Assembly: GCF_017310035.1 (NCBI RefSeq)
Contig: NZ_CP022296.1
Coordinates: 4,340,001-4,404,000 of the forward strand
Direction: 5' to 3'
Source of the DNA: Nocardioides sp. S5
GTDB taxonomy: Bacteria > Actinomycetota > Actinomycetes > Propionibacteriales > Nocardioidaceae
Length of the DNA stretch: 64,000 bases
The position numbers and the translations under genes were made by a program. Positions 1-9,346 of this stretch are shown here, piece by piece. The notes beneath the pieces are model-generated. The model ran no database searches. It was not told where the DNA came from and saw only the letters and a list, made by a program, of their open reading frames with translations. Position 1 is the stretch's first letter, and every line of letters starts with the position of its first letter.

Positions 1-860
1 GAGGGGAGGAACAGCAGGCCGGGGTTGGTGCAGAACTGGCCCGATCCGAGCGTGAGGCTGCCGATGTACGCCTGCGCGAAGGCCGCGGTGTCGTTGGCGG
101 CGAGCGCGCCGGGAAGGACCACGACGGGGTTGATCGAGGACATCTCGGCGTAGACCGGGATCGGCACGTCACGCTGCGCAGCGGCACGCACCAGGGCGAG
201 CCCCCCGCCGCGGGAGCCGGTGAAGCCGGCGGCCGTGATGCGCGGGTCGGCGACGAGCTCCTGACCGGTCTCGATACCGCCGAGGACGAAGGAGAAGGTA
301 CCGGCCAGGAGGCCGGACTTCTCGACCGCGCGGTTGATCGCGCGGGCGACGAGCGTTCCGGTGACCGGGTGGGCAGGGTGGCCCTTCACGACGACCGGGC
401 AGCCCGCCGCGAGGGCGGACGCGGTGTCGCCGCCGGCGGTCGAGAAGGCGAGCGGGAAGTTGCTGGCGCCGAAGACCGCGACCGGGCCGAGCGGCACCAT
501 CCGCTGCCGGATGTCGGCGCGCGGCAGGGGCGCACGGTCCGGGAGCGCGGGGTCGATCCGCACCCCGAGGTGGTCGCCCTGCGCCACCACACCGGCGAAC
601 ATCCGCAGCTGGCCGGTCGTCCGACCCACCTCCCCGGTGATCCGGGCCTCGGGCAGTCCGCTCTCGCGGACGGCCTCGACGATGATCGCGTCCTTGTCGG
701 CCTCGATCTCCGCGGCGACGGCCTCGAGGAACGCGCTGCGCTCCGCCGGGCTGGTCGCCCGGTAGGCAGCGAACGCCTCGGCGGCCGCGCTGGTGGCGGC
801 AACGACGTCGGGCTGCTCGGATTCGGTGCCGGCGATGATGCTGGTGGCCTGATCGGTCAC
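1..860 (-). CDS. 2,5-dioxovalerate (alpha-ketoglutarate semialdehyde) dehydrogenase, C-terminus cut by window edge
   Basis: The protein is an NAD(P)+-dependent aldehyde dehydrogenase that would oxidise 2,5-dioxopentanoate to 2-oxoglutarate, the last step of glucarate/galactarate breakdown. About 286 residues are visible. The Rossmann segment [12 protein letters not shown], the TGSRGGG turn, the acidic YAEMSS segment and the catalytic cysteine in GQFCTNPG near the window edge are all present. I chose GTG at 858-860 because GGAGGAA lies just upstream. It follows kdgD by 50 nt on the same strand, so the two form an operon and this sets the substrate. The family assignment is firm; the substrate is inferred from context. 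Confidence 0.88.
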   Translation of the reverse strand, partial: MTDQATSIIAGTESEQPDVVAATSAAAEAFAAYRATSPAERSAFLEAVAAEIEADKDAIIVEAVRESGLPEARITGEVGRTTGQLRMFAGVVAQGDHLGVRIDPALPDRAPLPRADIRQRMVPLGPVAVFGASNFPLAFSTAGGDTASALAAGCPVVVKGHPAHPVTGTLVARAINRAVEKSGLLAGTFSFVLGGIETGQELVADPRITAAGFTGSRGGGLALVRAAAQRDVPIPVYAEMSSINPVVVLPGALAANDTAAFAQAYIGSLTLGSGQFCTNPGLLFLP

Positions 861-910
861 GGGGGTTCCTCCCAGTTGTCCTGCTGGCGGTGCTGTCCTG
901 GCGTGAGGGG

Positions 911-1837
911 TCAGGCCTTCGAGCCTGCCACCTTGTCCACGAGGGTCTGGAGCTCGTCGCGCTCGGCGTCGAGCAGGTCGGACAGCGGCGGGCGGACCGG
1001 CCCGGCGGGACGACCGACGGCGGCGAGACCGGCCTTGACGATCGAGACGGCGTAGCCGGACTCGCGGTCGCGGATCTTGGTGTAGGGGATGACGAAGTCG
1101 TTCAGCATTGCGTAGACCGCCGCCCGGTCCTGACGACGCACCGCGTCGTAGAAGTCCAGCGCGAACTGCGGCACGAAGTTGAAGATCGCCGAGCTGTAGG
1201 TCGTCACGCCGAGCTGGAGCAGCGGCAGCGCGAAGACCTCGGCCGTCGGCAGGCCGCCGACGTAGACGAGGCGGTCGCCGAGCTGGGCGTAGGTCCGGGT
1301 CATCTGCTCGATCGACCCGACGCCGTCCTTGAAGCCGACCAGGTTCGCGTTGCGGGCGCAGGCCTGCTCGAGCGCGTCGGTGCCGAGGACGGCATTGGCG
1401 CGGGAGTAGTAGATGACCCCGAGGCTGGTCGCAGCGCAGATCGCGCTGATGTGCTCCACGAGTCCGCGCTGGCCCGCCTCGGTGAGGTACGGCGGCATCA
1501 GCAGGATGCCGTCGGCGCCGGCCTCCTCGGCCGCCCGGACCTGCGCCACGGCGTTGACCGTCGATCCGGTCGCGGGCGCCAGCACCGGCACCTTGCCGCC
1601 CGCGCCGGCGATCGCCGCGCGCACGACGCGGTCGGTCTCCTCGGCGGTCAGCGAGAAGCCCTCGCCCGTGCCGCCTGCGGCGAACAGGCCGGCGACGGGA
1701 TAGCCGCTGAGCCATTCGAGGTGGGCGCGGTAGGCCGTCTCGTCGAGCTGCAGGTCGGCGTCGAAGTGGGTCACCGGGAAGGACAGCAGGCCGCTGCCCA
1801 GGGTCTCGACGAGCTCGGTGGGGCTGTACTTCGTCAC
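911..1837 (-). CDS. kdgD: 5-dehydro-4-deoxyglucarate dehydratase
   Basis: This DHDPS/NAL-family class I aldolase-fold enzyme dehydrates and decarboxylates 5-dehydro-4-deoxy-D-glucarate to 2,5-dioxopentanoate. The 308-residue protein has the GGTGEG substrate loop, the YY pair in GVIYYSRAN and the Schiff-base lysine in GFKDGVG. Upstream TTG (1873) and GTG (1870) starts are in frame. GTG at 1837 is preferred because GAAGGA sits before it and the predicted -10 lies over the upstream candidates. It is the first gene of an operon with the downstream semialdehyde dehydrogenase. Its promoter matches that of tctC, so it is probably induced by the same LysR-type regulator. Confidence 0.93.
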   Translation of the reverse strand: MTKYSPTELVETLGSGLLSFPVTHFDADLQLDETAYRAHLEWLSGYPVAGLFAAGGTGEGFSLTAEETDRVVRAAIAGAGGKVPVLAPATGSTVNAVAQVRAAEEAGADGILLMPPYLTEAGQRGLVEHISAICAATSLGVIYYSRANAVLGTDALEQACARNANLVGFKDGVGSIEQMTRTYAQLGDRLVYVGGLPTAEVFALPLLQLGVTTYSSAIFNFVPQFALDFYDAVRRQDRAAVYAMLNDFVIPYTKIRDRESGYAVSIVKAGLAAVGRPAGPVRPPLSDLLDAERDELQTLVDKVAGSKA

Positions 1838-1871
1838 GCTGCGTCCTTCGGTCGATGTGGCGGTGCTCACC

Positions 1872-1926
1872 AACCTAGGAAGGACGGACGATGCCTGTCC
1901 AAGCCCGATTCTGAATGCAGTGATGC
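1872..1926 (-). promoter_or_regulatory. kdgD promoter/operator module shared with tctC
   Basis: Read on the minus strand, AATCGGGCTTGGAC, one differing base and GGCATCGTC run from 1910 to 1887. TTGGAC serves as the -35, followed 19 nt later by a TAGGTT -10 (1872-1877). The same block, with one base different, precedes tctC, and similarity continues about 16 nt further upstream (TCA.T.CAT). The match is seen directly; LysR binding is inferred. Confidence 0.6.
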
Positions 1927-1961
1927 TCGTGGGGCATGGTGCGACTCGCTACCGTGACCGA

Positions 1962-2780
1962 GTGACACCTGACGTCCTCCTCGTCGGCGCCGGCGACCTC
2001 GGCGCCGAGGTCGGCCTGCGCCTCGCCGGTCTCGGCCACGACGTGCTGGCCCTGCGCCGCAATGCCGCGAAGGTGCCGTCGCCGCTCGTCGGCCGGGCGG
2101 TCGACCTGACCCGCGAGGCGCCCGACCTGTCCGACGTACGTCCCTGCTTCGTGGTCGTCGCGCTCACCGCCCGACCGCGCACGGAGGAGTCCTACCGGGC
2201 GACGTACGTCGACGGCATGGCGCGCGCCCTCGACGCGCTCGCGGAGCCGCCGGAGCGCGCGGTGCTGGTGTCGTCCACCGCGGTCCACGGCAGCCGTGAC
2301 CGGCCCGACCTCGAGGACGAGACGGCACCCACCGCGCCGACCGACGGTCCGGGCCGGATGCTCGTCGCCGCCGAGGACGCCTTCCACGAGCGGGTCCCGC
2401 ACGGCACGGTGCTGCGCCTCTCGGGGCTGTACGGCGGCAGCAGCACGCGGCTGCTCGACCAGGTCCGCGAGGGCCGGATCGACGACCCCCACCGCTGGAC
2501 CAACCGCATCCACCGGGGCGACGCGGCCGCCGCGGTGGTCCACCTGCTGACGATGGCGCAGGAGCCGCAGCGGCTCTACCTCGGCACCGACGACGAGCCC
2601 GCCCAGCTCGGTGACGTGGCGGCCTTCCTCGCGGAGCGTCTGGACGCCCCGCCGCCCCCGCCCGCCGACCCCGGACAGGGCCACGGCAAGCGGCTGTCCA
2701 ACGCCCGTCTCCGCTCGACCGGCTGGACGCCGACGCTGCCGACCTATCGCGAGGGCTACGCCGGCGCGACGGAGGTGTGA
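1962..2780 (+). CDS. NAD(P)-dependent epimerase/dehydratase-family (atypical SDR) protein
   Basis: The 272-residue protein begins with a Rossmann nucleotide loop, GAGDLGAEVGLRLAGLGH, and continues as an extended/atypical SDR of the YeeZ type, with a VLVSSTAVHG strand and an IHRGDAAAAV region. The GTG at 1962 is chosen because it directly precedes the Rossmann strand; longer in-frame starts would run into the kdgD promoter. It diverges from kdgD. The substrate is unknown: members of this family act on NDP-sugars or are uncharacterised, and nothing here decides. No convincing ribosome binding site is visible, so the message may be leaderless. Confidence 0.75.
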   Translation: MTPDVLLVGAGDLGAEVGLRLAGLGHDVLALRRNAAKVPSPLVGRAVDLTREAPDLSDVRPCFVVVALTARPRTEESYRATYVDGMARALDALAEPPERAVLVSSTAVHGSRDRPDLEDETAPTAPTDGPGRMLVAAEDAFHERVPHGTVLRLSGLYGGSSTRLLDQVREGRIDDPHRWTNRIHRGDAAAAVVHLLTMAQEPQRLYLGTDDEPAQLGDVAAFLAERLDAPPPPPADPGQGHGKRLSNARLRSTGWTPTLPTYREGYAGATEV

Positions 2781-2787
2781 GGGAGCG

Positions 2788-3288
2788 TCAGGAGATGACC
2801 GCGTCGATGGTCTTCTTCAGCGCGCTCGGCTGTGAGGGCCGCTTCGGCGCCTTCTTCTTCGCTTCGAGCATCTCCTCGCCGATCTCCTGGAGGGCCTTGC
2901 GTCCGAGGCCCTCGCGGACCTTCGGGAACCAGTCCTGCTCCTCCTCGTCCATGTGGTGCGTGACGTTCTCGATGAGGACGGTGGTCTTGGCGTCGAAGCG
3001 CTCGTCGCTCGGCTTCATCGATGCCAGCTCCACCACCAGGAGGTCGGCGACGTGGTGCTCCTCGTAGGACTCGAGCACGTCGTCCTCGAGGTCGGGAAGC
3101 AGCTCCCGCACCCGGGGGTACATGACCTCGTTCTCGATGTAGGTGTGCTGCGTGAGCAGCTCGATCATCTTGTCCACGAGCTGGCCCTTGCGCTTCTCGG
3201 CGTTGTCGCCGGCTGCCTCGAAGTCCTTGAAGACCTTGCGGATCTGCTGGTGGTCGTCCTTGAGCAGGACGATGGCGTCATTCGACAT
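2788..3288 (-). CDS. hemerythrin HHE-domain protein
   Basis: This 166-residue helical protein has the HHE cation-binding pattern. Histidines and acidic residues occur at DDHQQI, THHMDEEE, HTYIENEVMYP and YEEHHVADLL, which would form a carboxylate-bridged di-iron site. Members bind O2, NO or iron, or act in stress defence. The C-terminal tail is lysine-rich. It stands alone, convergent with the SDR gene at 1962 and followed upstream by a general-stress SDR gene, so a stress role is plausible but unproven. Confidence 0.85.
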   Translation of the reverse strand: MSNDAIVLLKDDHQQIRKVFKDFEAAGDNAEKRKGQLVDKMIELLTQHTYIENEVMYPRVRELLPDLEDDVLESYEEHHVADLLVVELASMKPSDERFDAKTTVLIENVTHHMDEEEQDWFPKVREGLGRKALQEIGEEMLEAKKKAPKRPSQPSALKKTIDAVIS

Positions 3289-3376
3289 GTGGGTGTGCCT
3301 CCCGGCCTCGGTCGTGCGTGTGCGGATCAGTACCCCGTGGGGGCGCGGGACAACGCCCCGCAGCCCGCGCCGTGCG

Positions 3377-4288
3377 TCACATCGTGACGGGGTTGCCGCC
3401 GGTCACCGCGATGACCTCACCGGTGATGTAGCTCGACTCGGCCGAGGCGAGGAAGACGTACGCCGTCGCCACCTCGGCCGGCTGGCCGGCTCGACCGAGC
3501 GGGGTGTCCTCGCCGAAGGAGGCGACCTTGTCGTCCGGCATGGTCGCCGGGATGAGCGGCGTCCAGATGGGGCCGGGCGCGACCGAGTTCACGCGGATGC
3601 CGTCCTCCGCGACCGACCGCGCCAGGCCCCGGGTGAAGTTCACGATCGCGGCCTTGGTGGAGGCGTAGTCGAGCAGCGCGGGCGAGGGCTGCGAGGACTG
3701 GATCGAGGAGGTGTTGATGATCGACGACCCTGCCTTCATGTGCGGCAGCGCCATCCGGCACAGCCAGAACATGGCGTAGACGTTGGTGCGCATCACCCGG
3801 TCGAGCTGCTCGGTGGTGATGTCGGCGATCCCGCCCGGCTGGGCCATCTGGTAGGCCGCGTTGTTGACCAGGACGTCGATGCGGCCGAACTCCGCCACGG
3901 CCGTGTCGACGAGCGCCTGGCACGCCTCCTCGCGGACGAGGTCGGTCGGCACCAGCACCGCCCGGCGCCCGGCATCCTCGACGAGGCGGCCCGTCTCCCG
4001 GGCGTCGTCGTCCTCCCCCTCGAGGTAGGCGATCACCACGTCGGCACCCTCGCGCGCGAAGGCCAGCGCGACCGCTCGGCCGATGCCGGAGTCGCCGCCG
4101 GTGATGACGGCCACCTGGTCGAGCAGCCGGTCATGGCCGACGTACGACTCCTCGCCGTGGTCGGGTTTCTCGTCCATCTCCCGGGTCACGGAGTCCTCGT
4201 CGCCGGGGCGGGGCAGGTCCTCGCCCTCGGTGTCGGGCTGCGCGTGCGCGCGGGTGGGGTCCTGCCGGCTCTGGTCGTCGTTGCTCAC
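3377..4288 (-). CDS. general-stress SDR family oxidoreductase (YhdG/YdaD type)
   Basis: This 303-residue classical-like SDR has a roughly 50-residue charged N-terminal extension rich in D, E, P and H, as in general stress protein 39 relatives. Key elements are TGGDSGIGRAVA (cofactor loop), LVNNAAYQ, the catalytic serine in INTSSIQSS and the YASTK catalytic Tyr/Lys pair. The GTG at 4288 is used because GGAAGGA lies 6 nt upstream; the longer frame would run across the divergent GNAT gene. The reaction is an NAD(P)H-dependent carbonyl/alcohol interconversion with unknown substrate. Confidence 0.85.
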   Translation of the reverse strand: MSNDDQSRQDPTRAHAQPDTEGEDLPRPGDEDSVTREMDEKPDHGEESYVGHDRLLDQVAVITGGDSGIGRAVALAFAREGADVVIAYLEGEDDDARETGRLVEDAGRRAVLVPTDLVREEACQALVDTAVAEFGRIDVLVNNAAYQMAQPGGIADITTEQLDRVMRTNVYAMFWLCRMALPHMKAGSSIINTSSIQSSQPSPALLDYASTKAAIVNFTRGLARSVAEDGIRVNSVAPGPIWTPLIPATMPDDKVASFGEDTPLGRAGQPAEVATAYVFLASAESSYITGEVIAVTGGNPVTM

Positions 4289-4379
4289 GTCGCGTCCTTC
4301 CTCGGGGGCGTTCGGACCCCGTCCGTACCCGCACGCGTGCCAGCGATGCGCGCACCGACGGCTCGACGATGATGGACGC

Positions 4380-4847
4380 GTGCAGATCTCCCGTGCCGAC
4401 TTCACCGACCCGCGGCTGTCCGCCTTCCTGCAGGCACACCTCGACGACATGGAGCCCACCGCACCGCCGGAGAGCCGGCACGCGCTCGACCTGTCGGCAC
4501 TCCAGCGGCCGCACGTGCGGCTGTGGGTGGCGACCGAGGGCGAGGACCTGGTCGGCACCGCGGCGCTGGCCGGGCTGGAGGCGCACCACGAGGAGCTCAA
4601 GAGCATGCGCACCGAGCCGCGGCTCCGCGGCCGCGGCGTCGCGTCACTCCTGCTCGCCCACCTCCTCGACGACGCGCGGTCGCGAGGTGTCGAGCGGGTC
4701 TCGCTCGAGACCGGGAGCATGGAGTTCTTCACGCCCGCCCGGGCCTTCTACGCCCGTGCCGGGTTCGTCACGTGCGCGCCGTTCGGCGACTACGCCGAGG
4801 ACCCGCTGAGCACCTTCGTGACGCTCGGGCTCAGCGCTCGGCGCTGA
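4380..4847 (+). CDS. GNAT family N-acetyltransferase
   Basis: The 155-residue protein carries the acetyl-CoA pyrophosphate-binding motif in EPRLRGRGVASLLLAHLL and the C-terminal FYARAGF segment typical of GNAT enzymes. GTG at 4380 gives a complete domain and starts 91 nt from the divergent SDR gene. Its 3' end overlaps that of the histidine kinase gene on the other strand by 17 nt. The acceptor substrate cannot be read from the sequence. Confidence 0.85.
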   Translation: MQISRADFTDPRLSAFLQAHLDDMEPTAPPESRHALDLSALQRPHVRLWVATEGEDLVGTAALAGLEAHHEELKSMRTEPRLRGRGVASLLLAHLLDDARSRGVERVSLETGSMEFFTPARAFYARAGFVTCAPFGDYAEDPLSTFVTLGLSARR

Positions 4848-6639
4848 CGTGGTCGTCAGCCACGGGGCCGGTCCAGGTCGGGAGCGTGACGGTCACCGTG
4901 GTGCCGCGGCCCCGCTCGGAGTCGAGCTCGATGGTGCCGGAGTGGCGCTTGAGGATGCGCGCCACGATCGCCAGGCCCAGGCCGGTCCCCGGACGCGCGA
5001 GGGCCTCGGGGTTGGTGGAGCGGAAGAACTCGCGGAAGAGCTGGTCCTGGTCGTGCGGCGAGATGCCGATGCCGGTGTCCTCGACGGTCGTGACGACCTC
5101 ACCGTCGCGCAGCGCCACCCCCACGCCCACCCGGCCCCCGGGATCGGAGTACTTGATGGCGTTGCCGACCAGGTTGGAGAAGAGCTGGAAGAGCTCCTCC
5201 GGCTCACCCCGCACCACGACGGCCTCGTCGGGCAGATCCGGCTCGCAGACCACCTCAGCGGCGTTCGCGGCGGCGTGGCACTCCTGGAGGACGTCGCGCA
5301 GCACCCGGCGCAGGTCCACGTCGATCGGGTCGAACCCGCGTCGCGGGTCGGCCACCTGCGCCATGGTGAGCATGTCCTCGATGACCGCGCGCATCCGGGA
5401 CGCGCCACGCGAGGCCGCCTCCACCGAACGCCGCGCCTCGGGGTCGAGGGGGCCGACCGCGAGCAGCTCGAGGTTGGCGCTCATCGAGAAGAGCGGGTTG
5501 CGCAGCTCGTGCCCGAGCGTGTTGACCACCTCGACGCGATAGCTGTCGAGGCGGCGCAGTCGGTCGACGACCGCCCTCTCCAGCTCGAGCTGGCGCGCGT
5601 TGGCGACGGCACGGCCGAGGTCCCGACCGATGTCGAGGGCAGCGCCGATCTCCACGTCGGTCCAGCGGCGAGAGTCCGAGACCCGGGTCAGCACCAGGAA
5701 GCCGAGGCACTCCGGGCCCACCCCCAGCGGGACGAACAGCACCGAGCCGATGCCGATCTGCTCGAGGAAACCGAGCAGCCGCTCGGCGTCCGCCGGCGGG
5801 AGACCCGGCTGGTCGGCATTGCTGCGGGAGAAGGGTGCGGCGTACTGGTCCTTCCAGTAGCGGTGCGAGAGGCGGATGACGACGTCGTCGATCTCGGAGA
5901 ACGGCGGCACGACGTAGTCCTCGCCCATCACGAAGGACGTGGTGCGCGCCGGGCCGCCGTCGGCGTCGAACGCGGTGAGCCACATGCCGACGGCGTCGAA
6001 GCACGCGACCACCGTCGAGCGGCACGCCTCCAGGACCAGGTCCAGCGTGGGCTCCCCCAGCGCCTTGCGCACGATCTCGCGCGCCTCGCCGGCGAGCCGG
6101 ACGCGTTCGGACAGCTCCTCTCGATCCAACGCGAGCAGCACCAGGGTGCGGGCGACACCGGCGTACTGGGTGAGCACCTCGAGCTTCTCCGGACTCGGCA
6201 GCCGGCCGTCGCGCGGACTGTCGACCGAGAGCAGGCCGCGCAGCCGGCCCTGGTCGTCGAAGATGGGCGCGGCGAGCAGGTCGAGCGGGTGCCACGCGTC
6301 CTCGCCGTCGAGCGGTGGGACGTCGGGGATGTGGCTGTACTCCAGCGCCTCCGCACTGGCGCGGTCGTGCGGGACGAAGCGCCAGACGCCCCACTCGTCG
6401 GCGACGGCGAGCTCGGCCTCGATCGACGCGGCAGGCACCCGGCGTCCGACGTGGCCGTCCTCCACGCCGGCGGCAGCCACGACCTCGAAGTCGCAGCCGC
6501 GGCTGAGGGTGAGGGAGGACTGCTCGAAGCCGGCGAGGACGGCGACGCCCTCCACGAGCACCTGGAGGTGCTCACGCGTCTGGTCGTCGACCCACGTCGC
6601 AGCCGCCACGCGGCGCTCGCCTCGTGTGTCGTCCGACAT
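4831..6639 (-). CDS. GAF-domain sensor histidine kinase
   Basis: A 602-residue cytoplasmic kinase with no membrane segment. Two GAF-like sensory regions occupy about residues 20-170 and 190-350. A HisKA dimerisation helix follows, with phospho-acceptor His377 in GHELRNPLFS, then a HATPase_c domain with NAIKYSD (N box), DTGIGIS (G1) and GTGLGLAI (G2). ATG at 6639 is preferred to the in-frame ATG 15 nt upstream because AGGGGGT precedes it. No response regulator gene is adjacent, so it is an orphan kinase, and its signal is unknown. Confidence 0.88.
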   Translation of the reverse strand: MSDDTRGERRVAAATWVDDQTREHLQVLVEGVAVLAGFEQSSLTLSRGCDFEVVAAAGVEDGHVGRRVPAASIEAELAVADEWGVWRFVPHDRASAEALEYSHIPDVPPLDGEDAWHPLDLLAAPIFDDQGRLRGLLSVDSPRDGRLPSPEKLEVLTQYAGVARTLVLLALDREELSERVRLAGEAREIVRKALGEPTLDLVLEACRSTVVACFDAVGMWLTAFDADGGPARTTSFVMGEDYVVPPFSEIDDVVIRLSHRYWKDQYAAPFSRSNADQPGLPPADAERLLGFLEQIGIGSVLFVPLGVGPECLGFLVLTRVSDSRRWTDVEIGAALDIGRDLGRAVANARQLELERAVVDRLRRLDSYRVEVVNTLGHELRNPLFSMSANLELLAVGPLDPEARRSVEAASRGASRMRAVIEDMLTMAQVADPRRGFDPIDVDLRRVLRDVLQECHAAANAAEVVCEPDLPDEAVVVRGEPEELFQLFSNLVGNAIKYSDPGGRVGVGVALRDGEVVTTVEDTGIGISPHDQDQLFREFFRSTNPEALARPGTGLGLAIVARILKRHSGTIELDSERGRGTTVTVTLPTWTGPVADDHVSAER

Positions 6640-6724
6640 CGCACCCCCTGCCATCGGCGCGGAACAGGACGACCATAAGCCTCAGGAGCCACGAAGCGCA
6701 GGGAAACCCTGACTAGCCCACCCG

Positions 6725-7627
6725 TCAGGCGGTGACGACGTCGAGCACTCGGCGTACGACCGGGGCGAGCGCCTCGCGCGACCAGATGGCGTGCAGCTCG
6801 ACCGGCTGGTCGGGGTCGGCGTCGACCCGCGTGTCACCTCCGTGGTGGGCAAGCTCCTTGAAGACCACGCCGTCGACGTGCAGCGACGCAGCCGAGGCGG
6901 GCGCCAGGGTCACTCCCCGCTCGGCGGAGACGAGGAGCATCGCGGTCAGCACCTGGTGGACCCGCTGGTCGATGCGCGGATGGGCATTGGCGAAGAACCG
7001 CACCGAGAGCTCGTGGAAGTAGCGCGACTGGTCGGGGTTGTAGCCGATCACCGTCTGGCCGTCGAAGTCGTCAGGCGTGAGCGGCCGGTCGAGCACAGCG
7101 AGGGGGTGCTGTGCCGGCACGACGGCCATCAGGGGCTCGCGCAGGACGACGCGCGAGCGCAGCAGCGAGGTGTCGAAGGGCGGTCGCGCCAGGCCGATGT
7201 CGAGCTCACCGCGCCGGATGCCGTCGACCTGGGCGTTGGTCACGCGCTCGGAGAGCACCACCTCCACGTCCGGCAGCTCGGAGGTGAGGCGACGCAAGAG
7301 GGGCCCGAGGATCGAGATCGCCGACACGGCCGTGAACCCGAGCCGTACGACGCCAGCGGCGCCGGCGTCCACGCGGCGTGCCAGGTCGCCGGCCCCCTCG
7401 ACCAGGTTGAGGAGACGGTAGGCCTCGTCGAGAAAGGCCGCTCCTGCTCCGGTCAGCTCGACCCGGCGGTTGTCGCGCTCGAGCAGCCGGGCTCCCACGG
7501 CCTTCTCGAGCTTCTGGATCTGTCGCGACAGCGGCGGCTGGGTCATCCGCAGCCGTTCGGCGGCGCGGCCGAAGTGGAGCTCCTCGGCCACCGCGACGAA
7601 CGAGCGGACCTGGTCGAGGGTGATCAC
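6725..7627 (-). CDS. LysR-type transcriptional regulator of the diacid genes
   Basis: A 300-residue LTTR. The N-terminal winged helix-turn-helix includes FVAVAEELHFGRAAERL and TQPPLSRQIQKLE; residues 90-300 form the periplasmic-binding-protein-like effector domain. It starts with GTG at 7627 and diverges from tctC across 112 nt. LTTRs normally control the divergent operon with a carboxylic acid as co-inducer, so glucarate or a pathway intermediate is the likely ligand. The same upstream module also precedes kdgD, suggesting a two-operon regulon. Confidence 0.88.
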   Translation of the reverse strand: MITLDQVRSFVAVAEELHFGRAAERLRMTQPPLSRQIQKLEKAVGARLLERDNRRVELTGAGAAFLDEAYRLLNLVEGAGDLARRVDAGAAGVVRLGFTAVSAISILGPLLRRLTSELPDVEVVLSERVTNAQVDGIRRGELDIGLARPPFDTSLLRSRVVLREPLMAVVPAQHPLAVLDRPLTPDDFDGQTVIGYNPDQSRYFHELSVRFFANAHPRIDQRVHQVLTAMLLVSAERGVTLAPASAASLHVDGVVFKELAHHGGDTRVDADPDQPVELHAIWSREALAPVVRRVLDVVTA

Positions 7628-7652
7628 GCGCCGAGACTACGATGCTCCAGAT

Positions 7653-7707
7653 GGATCAGTCCATGCGCAATCGGGCTTGGACCGGCATCGTCGTACAAAC
7701 CTAGTGT
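7653..7707 (+). promoter_or_regulatory. tctC promoter/operator module shared with kdgD
   Basis: The block AATCGGGCTTGGAC, then a variable base, then GGCATCGTC occupies 7669-7692. TTGGAC is a good -35, and TAGTGT at 7702-7707 is the -10 with a 19-nt spacer. The upstream GGATCAGTCCATGCGC half also resembles the kdgD copy. It lies between divergent lysR and tctC, where an LTTR would bind. Binding itself is inferred. Confidence 0.6.
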
Positions 7708-7739
7708 CGGTGATCACACCCCGAACAAGGAGTCACCAG

Positions 7740-8741
7740 ATGCGCAAGAACACCCTCAGCCTCGCGGCCATCGCGACCGGCGCAGCCCTCGCCCTGTCCG
7801 CCTGCGGCGGTGTCCAGAACACCGCCGGCGGTGGGAGTGACAGCGGCGAGTACCCCACCGGCGCGGTGGAGATGCCCGTCGGCGCCTCGGCCGGCGGCTC
7901 CTCGGACCTGATCAGCCGCCAGGTGTCCGCCGGCCTCGCCGAGGAGCTCGGCGGCTCCTTCCCGGTCATCAACCGCGAGGGCGCCAACGGCGCACTGGCC
8001 GCGGCCGAGGTCGCCGACGCCGAGCCCGACGGGTCGGTGATCTCGGTGCAGAACGCCTCGCTCTTCGCGATCACCCCGCTCGCCGTCGGCGAGGACGAGG
8101 TGACCAGCATCGACGACTTCGACGTCGTGATGGGCGTCTCGCGCGACGACTACGTGCTCGTCGCCAGCACGGGCAGCGGCTTCGAGTCGGTCGACGACTT
8201 CGCCGACGCGGAAGGCAAGGTCACCTACGGCACCACCGGCGTCGGCACGGGCGCCCAGCTCGCCTGCGCGCTGACCTTCAACGTCAACGACACCTCCGCC
8301 GAGGCGATCCCCTTCGACGGTGGCGCCCCCGCGCTGACCGCCCTCCTCGGCAACCAGGTCGACACTGCCTGCCTGCAGGTCGGTGAGGCCATCGAGAACA
8401 TCGAGGCCGGCAAGATCGTCCCGATCACCGTCTTCGGCCCCGAGCGCGTCGAGTTCCTCCCCGACGTGCCCACCGCACAGGAGCAGGGCCTCGACGTCGA
8501 GGTCGCCCAGTACCGCTTCATGACCGTCCCGAAGGGCACGCCCCAGGACGTCCAGGACGCGATCGCCGAGGCGATGCAGGCGACCTTCGAGACCGAGGAG
8601 TACCAGGCGTTCAACGAGCAGAACAACCTCACGCCGATGGAGATCCCCGGGGACGAGGTCGTGGCCCAGCTCGAGGAGGACACCCAGCGGTACGCCGACC
8701 TCGTCGCGGAGTACGGCATCGACCTGGGCTCCGCAAGCTGA
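7740..8741 (+). CDS. tctC: tripartite tricarboxylate transporter solute-binding lipoprotein (TctC/Bug)
   Basis: The 333-residue extracytoplasmic binding protein has a lipoprotein signal with lipobox LSAC and Cys22 as the lipidation site. The Bug-family fold follows, with GASAGGSSDLISRQ near the N-terminus and a KVTYGTTGVGTGAQLA ligand-binding segment. The ATG at 7740 follows an AAGGAG site. It feeds the TctA/TctB channel encoded just downstream. The position beside gudD suggests uptake of glucarate or a related aldarate. Confidence 0.92.
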   Translation: MRKNTLSLAAIATGAALALSACGGVQNTAGGGSDSGEYPTGAVEMPVGASAGGSSDLISRQVSAGLAEELGGSFPVINREGANGALAAAEVADAEPDGSVISVQNASLFAITPLAVGEDEVTSIDDFDVVMGVSRDDYVLVASTGSGFESVDDFADAEGKVTYGTTGVGTGAQLACALTFNVNDTSAEAIPFDGGAPALTALLGNQVDTACLQVGEAIENIEAGKIVPITVFGPERVEFLPDVPTAQEQGLDVEVAQYRFMTVPKGTPQDVQDAIAEAMQATFETEEYQAFNEQNNLTPMEIPGDEVVAQLEEDTQRYADLVAEYGIDLGSAS

Positions 8742-8788
8742 GTCGACGCAGCGCTCGACCACCCACTGCAGCCAGAGACGAGACGACC

Positions 8789-9328
8789 ATGAGCGATCGG
8801 GACACGCGCCCGGCCGACGAGCCCGATATCCTCGCCGAGCTCCAGGCCGAGGTCGCCCGGGAGCTGGCCGAGGAGCGACCGCCGGAGGGTGGCCCTGCCT
8901 ACCAGCTCGTGGCCGCCGCCGTGGTCGTCCTCCTCGGCATCACCGCTGCGGTGCTGGCGTACGGCTACGGGCTCGGGTCGCTCCGGCGACCCGGCCCGGG
9001 CCTGTGGCCGATGGCCGTGTCAGCAGCGATCGCCGTGCTCGGCGTGGTCCTGCTGGTCATCGGCCCGCGCCTCGACGACGCCGAGAAGTTCACCCGGTCC
9101 AGCCTGCTGGTCCTGGTCGGCGGGGCGACCTTCGTCGGCCTCGGCTTCCTGATGCCGACCATCGGCTTCGAGATCCCTGCCGTGCTGCTGTGCATCGTGT
9201 GGCTCCGCTTCCTCGGCGGCGAGACCTGGCGCAGCACGATCGTGATCGCCGTGGCCACGACGGCGGCGTTCTACCTGCTCTTCCTCTACGCCCTGAAGAT
9301 CTCGCTACCCCATCTGATCGCCTTCTGA
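8789..9328 (+). CDS. tctB: tripartite tricarboxylate transporter small membrane subunit TctB
   Basis: The 179-residue protein has an acidic cytoplasmic N-terminus of about 35 residues, then hydrophobic segments near residues 35-60, 72-92, 103-140 and 148-170, matching the four-helix TctB family. It pairs with the large TctA subunit, whose gene starts 18 nt downstream. Confidence 0.9.
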   Translation: MSDRDTRPADEPDILAELQAEVARELAEERPPEGGPAYQLVAAAVVVLLGITAAVLAYGYGLGSLRRPGPGLWPMAVSAAIAVLGVVLLVIGPRLDDAEKFTRSSLLVLVGGATFVGLGFLMPTIGFEIPAVLLCIVWLRFLGGETWRSTIVIAVATTAAFYLLFLYALKISLPHLIAF

Positions 9329-9346
9329 GCAGGAGAGGAGACCCCC

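Noticed and set aside
4849..6678. 609-residue open frame antisense to the histidine kinase
   Set aside because: The kinase has all H, N, G1 and G2 motifs; the antisense frame has only low-complexity composition.
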